A stretch of 64,000 nt of DNA from Ceraceosorus guamensis (taxonomy: Eukaryota; Basidiomycota; Exobasidiomycetes; Ceraceosorales; Ceraceosoraceae), in contig NW_020289997.1 of the NCBI RefSeq assembly GCF_003144195.1, positions 310,001-374,000 on the forward strand, given 5' to 3'. The notes beneath the pieces were generated by a model. The model searched no databases, had not been told where the DNA came from, and was given only the letters and a program-made list of their open reading frames with translations. Below are positions 35,171 to 46,832 of the stretch, in pieces. A program made the position numbers and the translations under genes. How positions within the stretch are numbered: position 1 is the stretch's first letter; every line of letters starts with the position of its first letter.

Positions 35171-38100
35171 ATGCAGCGTCCTTCAGCGTATGGTGGACAC
35201 GGCAGGGGACAAATGAACGGCGAAACGAAGCGCGACGTCAGGCATGGTGTACGCACCGCGGCAGAGCAAGCTTTGGGCAAGTCTACGCACGTCGACCATC
35301 CAGCAAGGGAGGGGCATTCAAATGCAAGGCGCTCGCCACGTCCACAGTTCGAAGAGACATCCTCGGACCAAGACAATCCTTGGGGATCGCAGGAGGAAGA
35401 GACCCTCACTCGTATCGAAGACGCATGGGCGTCGCAGAGAGTCAAGGGAGCTGCTGCTCCAGCGCCCGCAGCCGGCCAAGGAGGCATGGATCCCGTAAAT
35501 CGCTTCAGTGCAGCGAGTAGATACGCTCGTCCGAGCGGCCCAGCTCCTCCAGCTGGTCATACCTCCACAGGCAGGCCATTGACTGTCAAAGATGCTCCAG
35601 CGCCGCCCAGCCGAAAGTACGACGGTCCCCTTCCCAGTGACCTGCCACCACCACAGAGTCAGCTTCAGCCTCGGGCCGCTCATGACGGCCTACAATCTCG
35701 TGCACCATCAAGGCGCAGCGTACCCAGTGCGATCATCGAAGAACAGGAGGAAGAGGGAGATTCATCAACGTCCTGGCATGAACACGCGGTCGGTGACCCG
35801 CATGAAGCATCGCTGCAGCGTGAGGACGACGAAGATGACGGCCAGAGGTTGGTGCCTTCTTCTCCAGACCCACCTGCCCAACTCCAATCCACGCTCGACG
35901 CTTTCGAAGCCGGTGCCCCTTGGTCCAATCCACCAGGCACAGCGGCAGAGAGGTCTTACTTTCTCCGCCGTCAGCCGAGCAGCTCTCCCGAGCCACAAGA
36001 TCCTTTGCCAGCAGATGGCGACTCGAGAGTCGAGGACTCAAATGGACGAGACCGATCGCGCGATCCGCAACGAGCTCATCCTGCCCCACTTGCGGCTCTT
36101 CCACCTGCAAAGAGGCCCCGTCTGGGCATGGGCAGACCGCATGGTCAGCCTGCGGGCCCTCCGCTCGCAATGGCGCCTCAGGTGGAGCGCGTGTCAGCTC
36201 AGACGACAAGCGCATTGCAGCGACCCCTTTCGCCAGCACCTCGCACTCTCTCCACATCGGCATTACAGCGCCTGCAACCCGGTCCAGACGAAGTATTCAT
36301 ATCACACGATGGTCGAGGTAGCTTGCAAGGAACTGCTCTGCCTCGTGCGCCTGCGACCACTGGCGCAAAGGGTAGCAGGAGTGTCATGGGCGCTGATGAA
36401 GATTGGGACATGGACGATCCGGATTTATGGGCGGACGAGGAGTCACTAAGATTGGCGGAAGAGGCTGCCGTATTCCAGGCTAGTCAAGCGGTCAGAGCCA
36501 GTCAGATGCAGTCGGAACTCATTTCTGCGACTGGACGACCGGCTCCCTTGCCTCACGGGCGTCGGAATGTTGGTCTGGGATCCGATCAGGCGCGCAGTAG
36601 CCGTGTGCTAGCTAGGACGGAGAGCGCGCCCGCAATCAGTCCCTCTAGTGCCGAGAAACATTCTCGTGCGCAAGAGCAACGACATGCAGTACAAAATTCA
36701 TCCACTCTCGGGACGTTTCAGCAACTTGCGAACGGGCGCCATGATGCAGCATCCAGGGTGCCCAGTCGAGCGGGCACGCCTACAAACGTGGGGTCGATCG
36801 CGGGTGTTGCGGTAGTGAGAGGACTGCCAAAGGTAGATCAGCAGAGCAGAGCGGGCGGCCGAAATCCAATGGTGACGCCAATTGCAGATCTTGCAGCGAC
36901 AGCTGAGGAAAAGATACGTCAGCTGGAGGACGAAAGACGTAAGGCCCGCCAAGCTGCCGATGGGGAGATCAATATCCTACGCTCTAGGCACACCAAACTT
37001 GAGAAGGAAGCTGACCAACTACGCAAGCAAAATGCTGAGCTTGCGGTCCGGCATGCAGATGAGTTGGAAAGGATAAGGCGTGAAAGAGAGGAGGAGAGGA
37101 TGGCGAATGAAACGCAGGCGGCCTTTGGAGTGAGTACCACTAGCCAGCTCGGTCGCTCTGTCACCCGTAGCGCTGATCAGCCAGGATGGCGTTCCTTCGC
37201 CGATTCAGCACATTCAAAATGCGACCTCTTCGCGCTGGGTGGCTGGAGGCTCAGTGCGGCGGAGGGCGCCTGCAACGCTTTTGCGCGATGGATCAGGGCC
37301 AAACAGCAGTGCTGCACAAAGGGCGGGGCTGACGACGCCGACTAAAAGGGGTGGTCGTATGCTTCGCAATCTCGGCTCAGGAGGACGCTCTCAAGATCGA
37401 GAGTCGGAAGAGAGCCCCAGAAGCCAAAGGAGGGCCAACGATATTCGTGAGTCCATTTCCTGATTTGTAACCAGCAGTATAGTCTCACACACGGCACGCA
37501 TCACTTGTACCGCTAGTGCCGTTCCCGAACCTCGACAACTCGTTCGCCTTGCCCAAGTCGCGTCGCACCTCTCATCCAGAGCAGCAGACACTCACTGAGC
37601 CCCAACTTCTGGAAGAGTCTCCGTCATCGCAATTGCAGGGCACTCCGACGGTACGCGTCCTCGAGGCGAAGCAAAAAGCCGAAAGCTTGTGGTCCGACCC
37701 TCTCGCCCGATACCCCTGGATGCAAGCGAGCTACGCGAAGAAGCGCGCAGAACTGCTTGGGTCAGTCATAGCGCACACGAATGGTCAGCAAGAATCCGTG
37801 TTACTGCCTGTCGCAGATTCTGCCCAAGACGAGACACAGCCTAGAGCTACACAAGTGGCTTCTCAGGATCGCACTCTCCAGAGGCTCTTGAATGCGCGTT
37901 TGTCCCGACACACCGACCGAAGTCTACAAGTTGCGTACGCAACGGCTTGCTCCGAACTACTGGCTCTGCTTAGCAGTCCCTCAGATGCCTCGCTCCGCTT
38001 TTCCTTTTTGGCGCACCGTCTTGGAAAAGATCGAGGCAACAAAGAACTTGAAGACGAAGACTGGTACGATGCGAACGATCTCTTTGAGCAGGGCCTGGAC

Positions 38101-40279
38101 GGAACGGTCGAAGAATTGATCCAAATACTTCTCAGATTCCTGGACGTCTTCTGGGATCTCCGCAGCGTGAGTGTGCGATCATGCGCTTGAGATGGCAGCT
38201 GCGTGATGTTAGAGTGGCTCGGTACAGGCTGACGCTTCTGTCGCCTCTAACGTCATTAGCTGGATGGTATCATAGATGTACTGGGTCTCTTCACCAGCCT
38301 CTCCCTGCGCCACGCGTCTGCTATACGCGCAGCGTTGTTCGTCAGCGATTCGGGTGAACAAGAACGGGAGTTTCAGCGAAATGAAGACGATGCTATGGAA
38401 GAAGTTGTGCAGACTGACAGTTCGGCCGCTGCTCGCAATGAGCAGCGCCTAGACACTCCATCAAAGCGGCGAAAGCCGGGTCCTCCACGAAAAGGAGTGT
38501 CATTTGCGGAGACTTTAATCGCATATGTGCGATTGGCTACCACGCCAGCAAGCCAGGCCAAAGCTAAGAGCGAGGCCGCACAGGCATTCCAGACGACACC
38601 TTTGGACAACAAGCTGCACGTTCCTAACGCGGCTAGGCCTGACGACGACCGCCTTTCGCAGCCTACAGAGACTGATGAATTCCATGCGTCGTGGCAGCTC
38701 ACGACTTTCGACTCGGAGAATTTATTGGCGTCAGTAGCACACGTGCTTCAGGTGATGAGTGTAGTGCTCCAGACGCACGAAGTTGAAACGTGAGTGGTGC
38801 TTGCCTCTCGACATTGATCGAGGGAGTCTGACACACGCCTGCTTGTTCCCATCAACAAGCTTGCGCCAACTATTCAAGGCGACCGGATTTCTTGGGACCC
38901 TGTTGCTGAGCAGTCGCTCGACATCTACCTTGCTTCGCGTTTTAAGGATGTTGACGTCCGCAATTCGGTGTGAGTCTTGGGACTTGGATGCATTCAGGCA
39001 ACCCTCACGCTCACTTGGATGCTCTAGTCCCGAGTGCTTGGCACGTCATTTTAGCATGTCCCATGGAAAAGACAGACCTTGCTGCTTTGCATCCGCGCGT
39101 CTCGAACTCTCCTGCCCCGCTGTTCGAGCTGCTCTGTGCGTTGTTGAAAGACTCCGAAACGGCACGGCGACCTTCATCAGAGGTGAGCACGCGCAGGCCT
39201 CTTCACTGATAGTCGTGCTCGCGGCTCACTCGACGACTCTGCAGATGCACGCTATCCACCAAACCATCACAGTCTTCCTCACCCAACTGGTGTTGACCCA
39301 GCCACAATCGCTGCCAGTCGTGGCTGAGAGTGCACCTCTCCTCACAGCCCTCGTTCGGCGGATGTATGAAGACACGACTGTGGTCTGGCACCTCGATGGT
39401 GTCTCGACGCCTCAATTACATGTTGACAGCGCACAGTTAGTTGGGCAACGCGAGCACATTAGCAGCAGAATCAAGTCACTGACATTTAACTTCCTCCGTT
39501 GTGTCAATAGGTTGGTGGCAAGATTAGTCTCAACAGTCCGCTTGCTAGGCACGCTATATGCGTTTCCCGAGAGGCCTGTCAGCTTGGCTAGAAGAATCTC
39601 TTCTGACGCCTGCCACGCCGTCTACAATGGCGCGAGGCATGCATACATCTTGTCGCTCAGCCGCATCGCGTTTGCGGAGGAGCCAGAGTGGATAGCAGGG
39701 GAAGAAAGGGACGAGATGCAGGAAGTGGGAGGTGAGTCAATCCACACGTAACATCGCTCTGGCGCCCACATTTACACAGCAGATTGGACGGCTTGATCAG
39801 ACTTGGCTACCGAGCTACTTGAGCTGGTGTTGACACCAGACGAACTCGACGCCGCGTGGGAGCTCTGTGCGGATAGATCAGAGTCTGGTGAGCCTGAAAA
39901 GATAGAAGGAGCTGAAGATGCAGAAGGCGATGCAGTGATGGGGCCTGGCCCCACTCAGGCATCAGAAACTCAATATGAGGAAGAAGAGGCGATGCAAATG
40001 GACGTGGGCGATGCGCCAGTCGACCAGAACGTTCGAAATACAGACTCCCACTTGGCAAATATCCGAACGTCCGATCGGGCTGTAGGAAGTCAAGGGAAAT
40101 CGCCAGCGCTGGTGGAAGGCCAGGTCAATCTTTGCTCAATACACATGCCACGCAATAAGGAAAATCATCAAGTCGCAGCCATGATCGAGAAGCCTCAGCA
40201 TCAGGAGGGAAGGGGCATACAGGGAGGCAAAAGAAGACCGATTTATCTTCAAGTCTCGGACTCTGAGGAGGAAGGATGA
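35171..40279 (+). CDS. DNA-damage checkpoint protein, Rad26/ATRIP-like
   Basis: Eight exons (35171-37129, 37209-37446, 37517-38166, 38260-38789, 38860-38969, 39028-39182, 39245-39731, 39801-40279) give 1,535 residues. The family partners the ATR/Rad3 kinase and recruits it to RPA-coated single-stranded DNA. Supporting features are a long disordered N-terminus, an acidic aromatic motif DEDWDMDDPDLWADEESL near residues 407-425 (resembling the RPA-binding patch), a coiled coil at about 579-652 (KIRQLEDERRKARQAA), and a large helical C-terminal half (FLTQLVLTQPQSLPVV). The C-terminus is acidic (VSDSEEEG). The exon 5/6 junction was chosen to switch frame to PSAWHVILACPMEK, which reads better than the continuing frame. 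Assignment rests on architecture rather than one diagnostic motif. Confidence 0.65.
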
Positions 40280-40898
40280 ACACGCTGCGGCGATTATTGT
40301 CCGGGTGCGGGGCGCGGATACAAGGATCATGGCAATATCATCGCCTCTTCACGTACGCACAAGCATTTGTATCATAAGTGTCGGCAGAATTGCCACCATA
40401 ATCGCAACAACTTGCATAAATAAGCCAATCGCAAGCGACCGCGCGAGCCCAGAGTCGAGCGGCGTGAGTCGACTTGGCATTCCTTAGCCCTGCAGCCCAT
40501 GGTGGGGAGATCACATCACAACAAAGAATGAAGCACATTCGCTTGATGGTAATCAAGAATGCATCAAGAGTGAGCCATTTTAGTCAATGGGTCGACGCAC
40601 ACCACTGCTGCGACGCGAATTGGCATGCACGGCAGCGTTTGGCGAGACGACTTCTGCCTGCCGAGCTCGCAAGGGAGAGCGATTCGAATAGGATTGAATT
40701 GCGACTGCCCTGAGCGCGCATACTGGTACATTCGAGTGACAAAAAGAGCATTCCGTGCATCGCTCCGCAAAGGAGGAAAGCTGAGGGAAAGAAAACAGAA
40801 CTCCAGAGAAATGCTATTGTGCGGCCTCGCTAGCAGCAAGGTGAGCATTTCAGCTGCATTTTATGGAGCCGCTTGTTCGCTGTTCAAGACGAATCAAG
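40280..40898. other. Convergent 3' gap (Rad26-like / LRO1)
   Basis: This 619 nt gap lies between two convergent stop codons. It should hold 3' untranslated regions. No gene, repeat or RNA is recognised. Confidence 0.5.
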
Positions 40899-43656
40899 CT
40901 AGGAATGGGCGGGCGGATTGTCCCAGTCTATTCTCGCTGCGAACTCTCTAATCTTGCTCTCAAAATTCTCCGGCACGTCGGAGCCTCGTCCAGCAGCGAC
41001 TCTGAGCACCACATCGTTGGCAGCGTACGATCCCAATATGTCGACGTGATCCGCTGTGGTCAAGCCTCCTCTTGGGTCCATAGCAGCGGGCATGTGCTTG
41101 ACTTCGTGCGTGATCACCTTGATGCCAGCAGGATTGTACCTTTCGCGCTTCCATCCTTCCACGCACATCGCTCCAAGGGAAAGCAGCGAGACCGTTCCGT
41201 CCCCGTCGCCCATTTTGCAGCCCGCTCGAACGACTGGGTTCGCCTTTTCGTCGTGGATGGTCGCGTCTATCCATCCTGTTCGGCCGGTGGGGAAGTCCAA
41301 GGGTGTTGCCACTGTGCAGTCGTCGTTGGCTGCACACTGCGCATTGTCACCCTCCGACTCCGTCTCGTCACGTTGGTACGGCCCTTGCTCGTACCAGTAG
41401 CTCCTCTCCGTCGACTTTCCGACGCCGTAAAGACAATGGATCTTCATGGAGGGCGCATTTGGCAAAGGCGCTTCTAAAGGATTGCTCCAGGTCTGCTCGT
41501 GTTCCTTCTTGGCATTCTCTCGTACTACGTTCGGATCGTATTCCATCCCGTTTGAGTAGTTGGCCGCCAGCATTCGTTGAAAGCTAGTGGGGGTATGCTG
41601 CATGAGCCAAGTGATGGCGTCGCCTGCCGTCAAGTTCTGAGGCGCGGAGCTCAGTGCGGAGGGATCATGGTGGCTCGCCTCGGCTTGTTCGTGCGACGCC
41701 TTACCAGAGTCAGCTGCGCCCATCTGGTGCTCTAGCGCAGGCAGCTTGAAGCTGTAAATGTTGCCGTGCGTGTCTGTTGAATTCCACTCATCATCGGCCG
41801 CAAAGCTTGCATTGCCCCATATCGCGCTACCACCCTTGATCATCATGCTGCGAATCGAGAGTGTGGCAAAAATGTTAGCTTAGCGCAGAAAAGTGGCGCT
41901 TTCAAGTCGCGCTGCGCTACCAACCTGGCACTTCCAGCCCAGCTTTGGAAAAGCTTGGCGCGCTCGCTGCGACTAAAGAACTTCTCCAACAAATAGGCGG
42001 CAGCGGGAGGCAGTTCCACTGTATCTCGCATCTCGCCGCTCAAGAGCGCGGCCATAGCTTTGGGCACACCTAGGAAAGTGCCGGCGATGGAGGTGAAGGC
42101 TTCGATGTGATCTTCCACCCAGCTCGGGCCTCCATTGCCGTAGCCTTCGCCTTCGGCCTCGACCCTGTGAGCCAAGAATGGGGTCTATCAGCACAATTCG
42201 AAGTAAATGAAGAGGGCCCAGGGCTCACCATTTGAAAAAGTGGAGAGCTACAGAGCTGCCCATCGAGTGCGCTACGAGAACCGTCTTTTTGCCTTCGATT
42301 CGCTTGTTCTGCTCTATGCGGAGCTTCACTGCACGTGCGTAGGAGGGCAAAGTTATAAATATTGACTTCTTCTAGCATCAAGAACGAGTCCTGACTTACT
42401 GCGCGTGAAGAATCGATCTCTGACCTCGAGATTATGGTACGATAGCCTGTATAGGGGGGCGAGTGATGGCATCAGATGCCTGAATTCAGATGCCCACTAC
42501 TCGGGGCCGAACTTACCGCCAGTCATATGCAGCCAACCAGAGATTGTTGATGTCGTATCCAAGCACTGCCAGATTTTCAATGATCTGGCAGGAGCGGCCA
42601 CAAATTTCTTGTTCGCTTCAGCTTGACAGTCCACCAAGATCAAGCACCAGGACTTGCGCATGCGCATGCAGCATCCTCTACTCGACTCCACATCTGGCTA
42701 GCTCGAGCCCCGCTAGCTGCCACACTCACCTTTGCCCAAATCCAGTACCCTGCAATGAAATGACTAGCGCCGTCGAAGCCTTCGCTGGGCCTGACCTTGA
42801 TTCCAGGAGGGTCAAGACCAGTGTCGGGGTCTAGGCTTATGTGCCTGATCCACCTCTCCTTTTCAAAAACGATGGTCCTCATCATCGTAGCGCTTCCCCA
42901 CAACCTCTTTCTAAAGAATCCCGCCGAAATTTCGTCCGTCGTCCAGCTCTCCAAACCAGTGCTGATGACACCTGGCAAGAGCACGACTGGATGTTCGGCT
43001 CTCAAACCCCTGGCATATGCATTCCTGCCAACCGTAAAGTCTTTGGACTTGAGCCATTCGCGAGGTGCCGAGAAGAGATTATCGCCGAGATCCGCAAATT
43101 CTCTAGGCAGGCGCATGGAGAAGAGGTCAAAGTCGAGGGATGGGAAGCTGCGAGCTTGCTCTTCCAAGAGGGATCTGAACCCCGTCATGCTGGAATGTTG
43201 CGCTGCTGCCCAAGCCAGGAGAGCTCCCAGTAGGGCACCGCACACAAAGAATAGTCGTCTGTACCTCGTCAGACCCTTTGGCGCAGGCGGGGCCTCTGGC
43301 AAGGATAGCCAAGGTATATCGCTAATGTCGTGCTCGTGATACGGAGTGCCAGGTGCTCGCAGAATATACGATGGGTTCCTATTCGCAGAGCCGAACGGGA
43401 CTCTGCTCGGTCTTTTCGTGCTGCGTTCCAGAGTGATGCGTCTAGGCGGGGAGGAAGGATCGTCGCTTTCTGGCGTCGTCGTGCCCGAAGTGTCTGCAGC
43501 GGTGGGCTGCGCAAGCCTGCTCGATGCGACTGCAAGCGACACACCACCGCCGTTGCTGCCGCCATTGTGATTGTCGCCACCATCGAGAGCAGAGCTCGAG
43601 GCGTGCTTTTCCTCGCCCTCCTTGGACGACGTCTTGCCCGTCTTGCGACGATTCAT
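40899..43656 (-). CDS. LRO1: Phospholipid:diacylglycerol acyltransferase
   Basis: Six exons (43656-42730, 42584-42517, 42446-42400, 42328-42229, 42164-41925, 41847-40899) give 776 residues. The enzyme moves an acyl chain from phospholipid to diacylglycerol to make triacylglycerol in the ER. A cytosolic Ser-rich N-terminus is followed by one membrane helix (LFFVCGALLGALLAWAAA, near residue 135). The lumenal LCAT-like domain shows HPVVLLPGVISTGLESW, then AAYDWRLSYHNLE, the nucleophile VAHSMGSS (Ser near 369), GDGTVSLLSL (catalytic Asp) and TTADHVDILG (catalytic His). The nucleophile elbow is AHSMG rather than the GHSMG of yeast. Exons 2-4 are short (68, 47 and 100 nt), but each junction rebuilds a conserved block. 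Confidence 0.95.
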
Positions 43657-44302
43657 GGTACCGTAGGTTGCTCGAGCGCGCGCGATGACGGTGGACCAGC
43701 GCAGACAAGATGCAGGCGAGCAAATGGGGGTGAGGCGTGAATGTGAAGCGTTTTAGGCGGACGAGGGAGGATGAAGCTCAAAGGGAGTTAGCGAGCGTCA
43801 CTTGACAAGCGCAATTACATTGCAACTCAAAGTTCAGGAACAGCTTCGCGGAGTCTGAGTGTCATGATCAAGTGACGGCATTCACATTCACACAGCAGCA
43901 GCATCAGCCACTCACTCACTGCAACCAGCAGACCGCTCAGCAGCGTTGCCGACGGGAGATCCCTGCTGCTGCTGAGCGCAAATTTGTGTGGAGGGAGCGC
44001 TGCGCGTGTGCAGCAGGAGCGAGATGTTCAAAAGCGCAAGAGCAGCAGCGCGTGCCGCATGCGCAAATCGTCGCGGTAGGTACAGCCGGCGCGGATGTGA
44101 GCGTTCCGAGGCTTTCCGCAGCGCGCTAACGTGCCATGCTGTCGGGTGCTGTCGCTGGAGAAGACGAAAGCACTCGCGATCATGCATCACTCTTCTGTAA
44201 ATGGACGATGACAACGAAAGGCAAAGGCGCTTCCGCGAAGCACCCGATATCAGGCCTGCGTTCGCGACGAGTGTGCACGGCTATATATGCTCGCATTGCG
44301 GG
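43657..44302. other. LRO1 upstream region, no gene seen
   Basis: This 646 nt gap lies between the LRO1 start and the stop of the WD40 gene, both on the minus strand. It contains GCAGCA-type short tracts near 43895 and 43967. No supported gene. Confidence 0.5.
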
Positions 44303-46089
44303 TCATGCCGTCAAAAAGTCCAAGCCAAGGTGTTTAGGAACAACTACAACTTCGTCTCCCAAAAGCACGACGATTCTTTCTCGATCGGTCCCCGCGAATT
44401 CGTCTTGTACGGGCAAGGCAACCCAAGCCGCATCACGAATTGCAGGCCCGGCGATTCCAGCTCGCCACCCTTTGGCGCCGGTGCGAGTCAAGATGGAATG
44501 AGGAATGTCCAGCCCTGTCGAGCTCTCGAAGACTTCCGAGGCTCTCCCACGACGGATCGAAGCTTCATGAAGCTGCAATCGAACCTCTTTGGCGCTGCTT
44601 ACCGCCGCGCGGCTAAACGTGAGAAATGTGGAGCGATTTTGATGCGAGAAGCTGCGCCGAAACGAAACAACACAACACCGCATGAGCAGAGAAGAAAGGG
44701 TAGCGCGGCACATGTGGAAAATTCTCAACTACTCACACCAAACCACCGCCTGATTCCGTGCCGCTTCTCGCGATGACAGTCGCGCCTGCAGAAGCTGTAT
44801 TAGGCAACCCTCCTGTCAGAGCAGGCGTCCCGCCGAATGCGTTCTTCAAGTCCCAAATCGCCCACTGTGTTCCCAGTGCCGCACCGAACGAGTCTTCGTC
44901 TCTCCATTCCGCTTTGCCCGCAGAGTGCAGGCGGGTCCTGTACATGACATTCGAAGCAAGCAGCTTTGGAGATGAAACAGTGAGAAGCACTTTGCGACCT
45001 GGTGTCAATGAAGAGCTCCGCAAGTCGATGTTGCCCAGGCCTCCCGAGTACGATGTCGAAGCTGATTCGGTCCAGTCTAAGACGTGGAGAGTGCCGGCAA
45101 TGTCTGAGACCAGCAGAAGACGAGCCAGAGAAGGATGATAGCGCACCGAGCGCAGCCCTTTTGAGAATAGATGGCTTGCTTCCTCCAGCAAAGTCTCATT
45201 TTCCTGAGTGAGCTCATGATACCCTGGATCCGATCCCTTCGCAGACTGTGGCACCACTGAAGAGGGCGTAGCGTGCAAGTTCAAGAGAGACAAGGTGCCG
45301 TCCGCTGTTTGAGAAGTCGTTTTTAACATGAGCTCAGGCCGCGGAATGCGCTGCGACCTGTATGGCGTGGTCACGCATCACGTCTACTCACCTGAAGCAA
45401 CAGCAGCATGAGCAGCGTATCCTTCCACATGACACCAGTCGACATCCACAGCGGGGCTCGAAAGTGCCAAGACTTCCGTCACAGAAGGGCTCGAGGATGA
45501 CGCAGTCTCCCAAGCCGACGCGCGCAACAGGGACAGCGACTTGTTGGTGGTGATGAGAAGCCTGTACGGGGATCAAAGGTTCCTAGCGTCAGCCGAGGCA
45601 AGTTTGGCAAGGAAGCGTGGGTATATGCATCTCACACGCGTCCAAGACTACCTTGCTGTTGCAAGGAGCGCTGACGCCGGGACTCACTCTACGTCCCAAG
45701 CCAACATGCTAGCCCCAGAGCTTGCTTCGCCACCTTCGAGCTGCTCTGTAGCATCTGCTTTGATGTGCAGCTTTGATGCGGGACTCCAAGCTACAGCAGT
45801 AGTCAGCGCTCCTATGCTAAAAGTGACGAGTGTAACGAGGTCCACGTCATCCGAGCCTGTGCCGACATGTGAGGGCACCGCAGCCACGACGCTGATGGAG
45901 CTCTCGCCGACTGAAATCGAAAACGTGATGCGGCCGAGAGGTCAGAGCCCGACAGTGTACGTACCAAGTGGGAGTGCGAAGCTGGTACTCACCTATGGCG
46001 ATTAGACCTGCCCCTGCATCGGTCGAGCATGCTCGACAAAAGACGGGCCTCCATGGTAGCGAAAGTCGCGTGGCAGTCTCGCGGTCCAT
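44303..46089 (-). CDS. WD40-repeat protein, probably nucleoporin Nup37-like
   Basis: Five exons (46089-45993, 45910-45688, 45561-45392, 45304-44737, 44651-44303) give 468 residues. Beta-propeller blades are visible: TTAVAWSP, then MLAWDV, VASADGTLSLLNL, RSVRYHPSLARLLL, AGTLHVLDW, and FGAALGTQWAIWDLKNAF. The last blades, IRDAAWVALP and RIVVLLGDEVVVV, follow the same order and spacing as in human Nup37, including its DWLIWDI block. That is why I favour this member of the Y-shaped Nup107-160 complex. Another six- or seven-blade WD40 protein remains possible. Between exons 2 and 3 a 12-nt exon (LGRV-coding, with splice signals on both sides and preserving frame) could be included. No ATG lies closer in frame upstream than 46089. 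Confidence 0.65.
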
Positions 46090-46832
46090 GGTGTGGGGGA
46101 GATTAACCTTCACGAGGCGTACAGATGGTGCCGTGATATCGCTGAAGCCTCCACCCGCACCCTGGTTGAGGCTGATGCCTGGAGATCAAGACTTGAAGAT
46201 CACCTCACCTCGATGTGAGGATTGTAAGTTCACAGCGGATAGCAATAGGATGAAGAGTCGGCGAAGATGGAGCTTTCCAATCTCCAAGCTCGATCGGTCT
46301 TTTGGGCAAGCTTGTACGTAGGGCAGCAAAGTGAGTGTGAGTGTTATTGAGGGTGGTGAGCTTCGCAAGGATCTCAAACTCGGCACTAGCTGTGTAGCTG
46401 CACACAATCGTGAATGAGTGAAATAAGGTGTTGTTCTTTGATCGGCAGATTCGTGAGTACCACCAAGTCGCGGTGTTTTGTTTTCATCACGTGTCGCCTG
46501 CTGGGCCGCGAGAAGATCGTCAGCTAAAGCTTGTGGAGGGCTGTTCTATTCTCGATTGTAGCGCGGCATGCACGCACGCTTGCATGCTGACCAACGCAGC
46601 AGCATGCAGCATGTCTGCGCACCCCGCGCTTTGTTGCGACATGAGAAGCGCTCTTCTTCCAACAGAAGCGTCCTCACGCGAGTTCCCCATCAACGCTCTC
46701 CACATATTCAGGCCTGTACACATGCGACTGGTACATTCGGCACTCAAACCCCACGTTTTCAGTACCAGCAAGTTGATGGTGTCATATCAAAGTGTTGCTC
46801 CCCACTTTGGCCAAGCTGGCAGGAAAGTCGAG
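46090..46832. promoter_or_regulatory. Divergent region (Nup37-like / Nudix)
   Basis: This gap holds TCGTGA words at 46408-46413 and 46451-46456, and GCATGC-rich sequence near 46565-46615. No separate gene is supported. The Nudix frame stays open far upstream, so its true start may lie here. Confidence 0.5.

Noticed and set aside
44201-44776. 191-codon open frame on the plus strand
   Set aside because: It lies antisense to the last exons of the Nup37-like gene, whose minus-strand frame has WD40 features. The plus-strand product has none.
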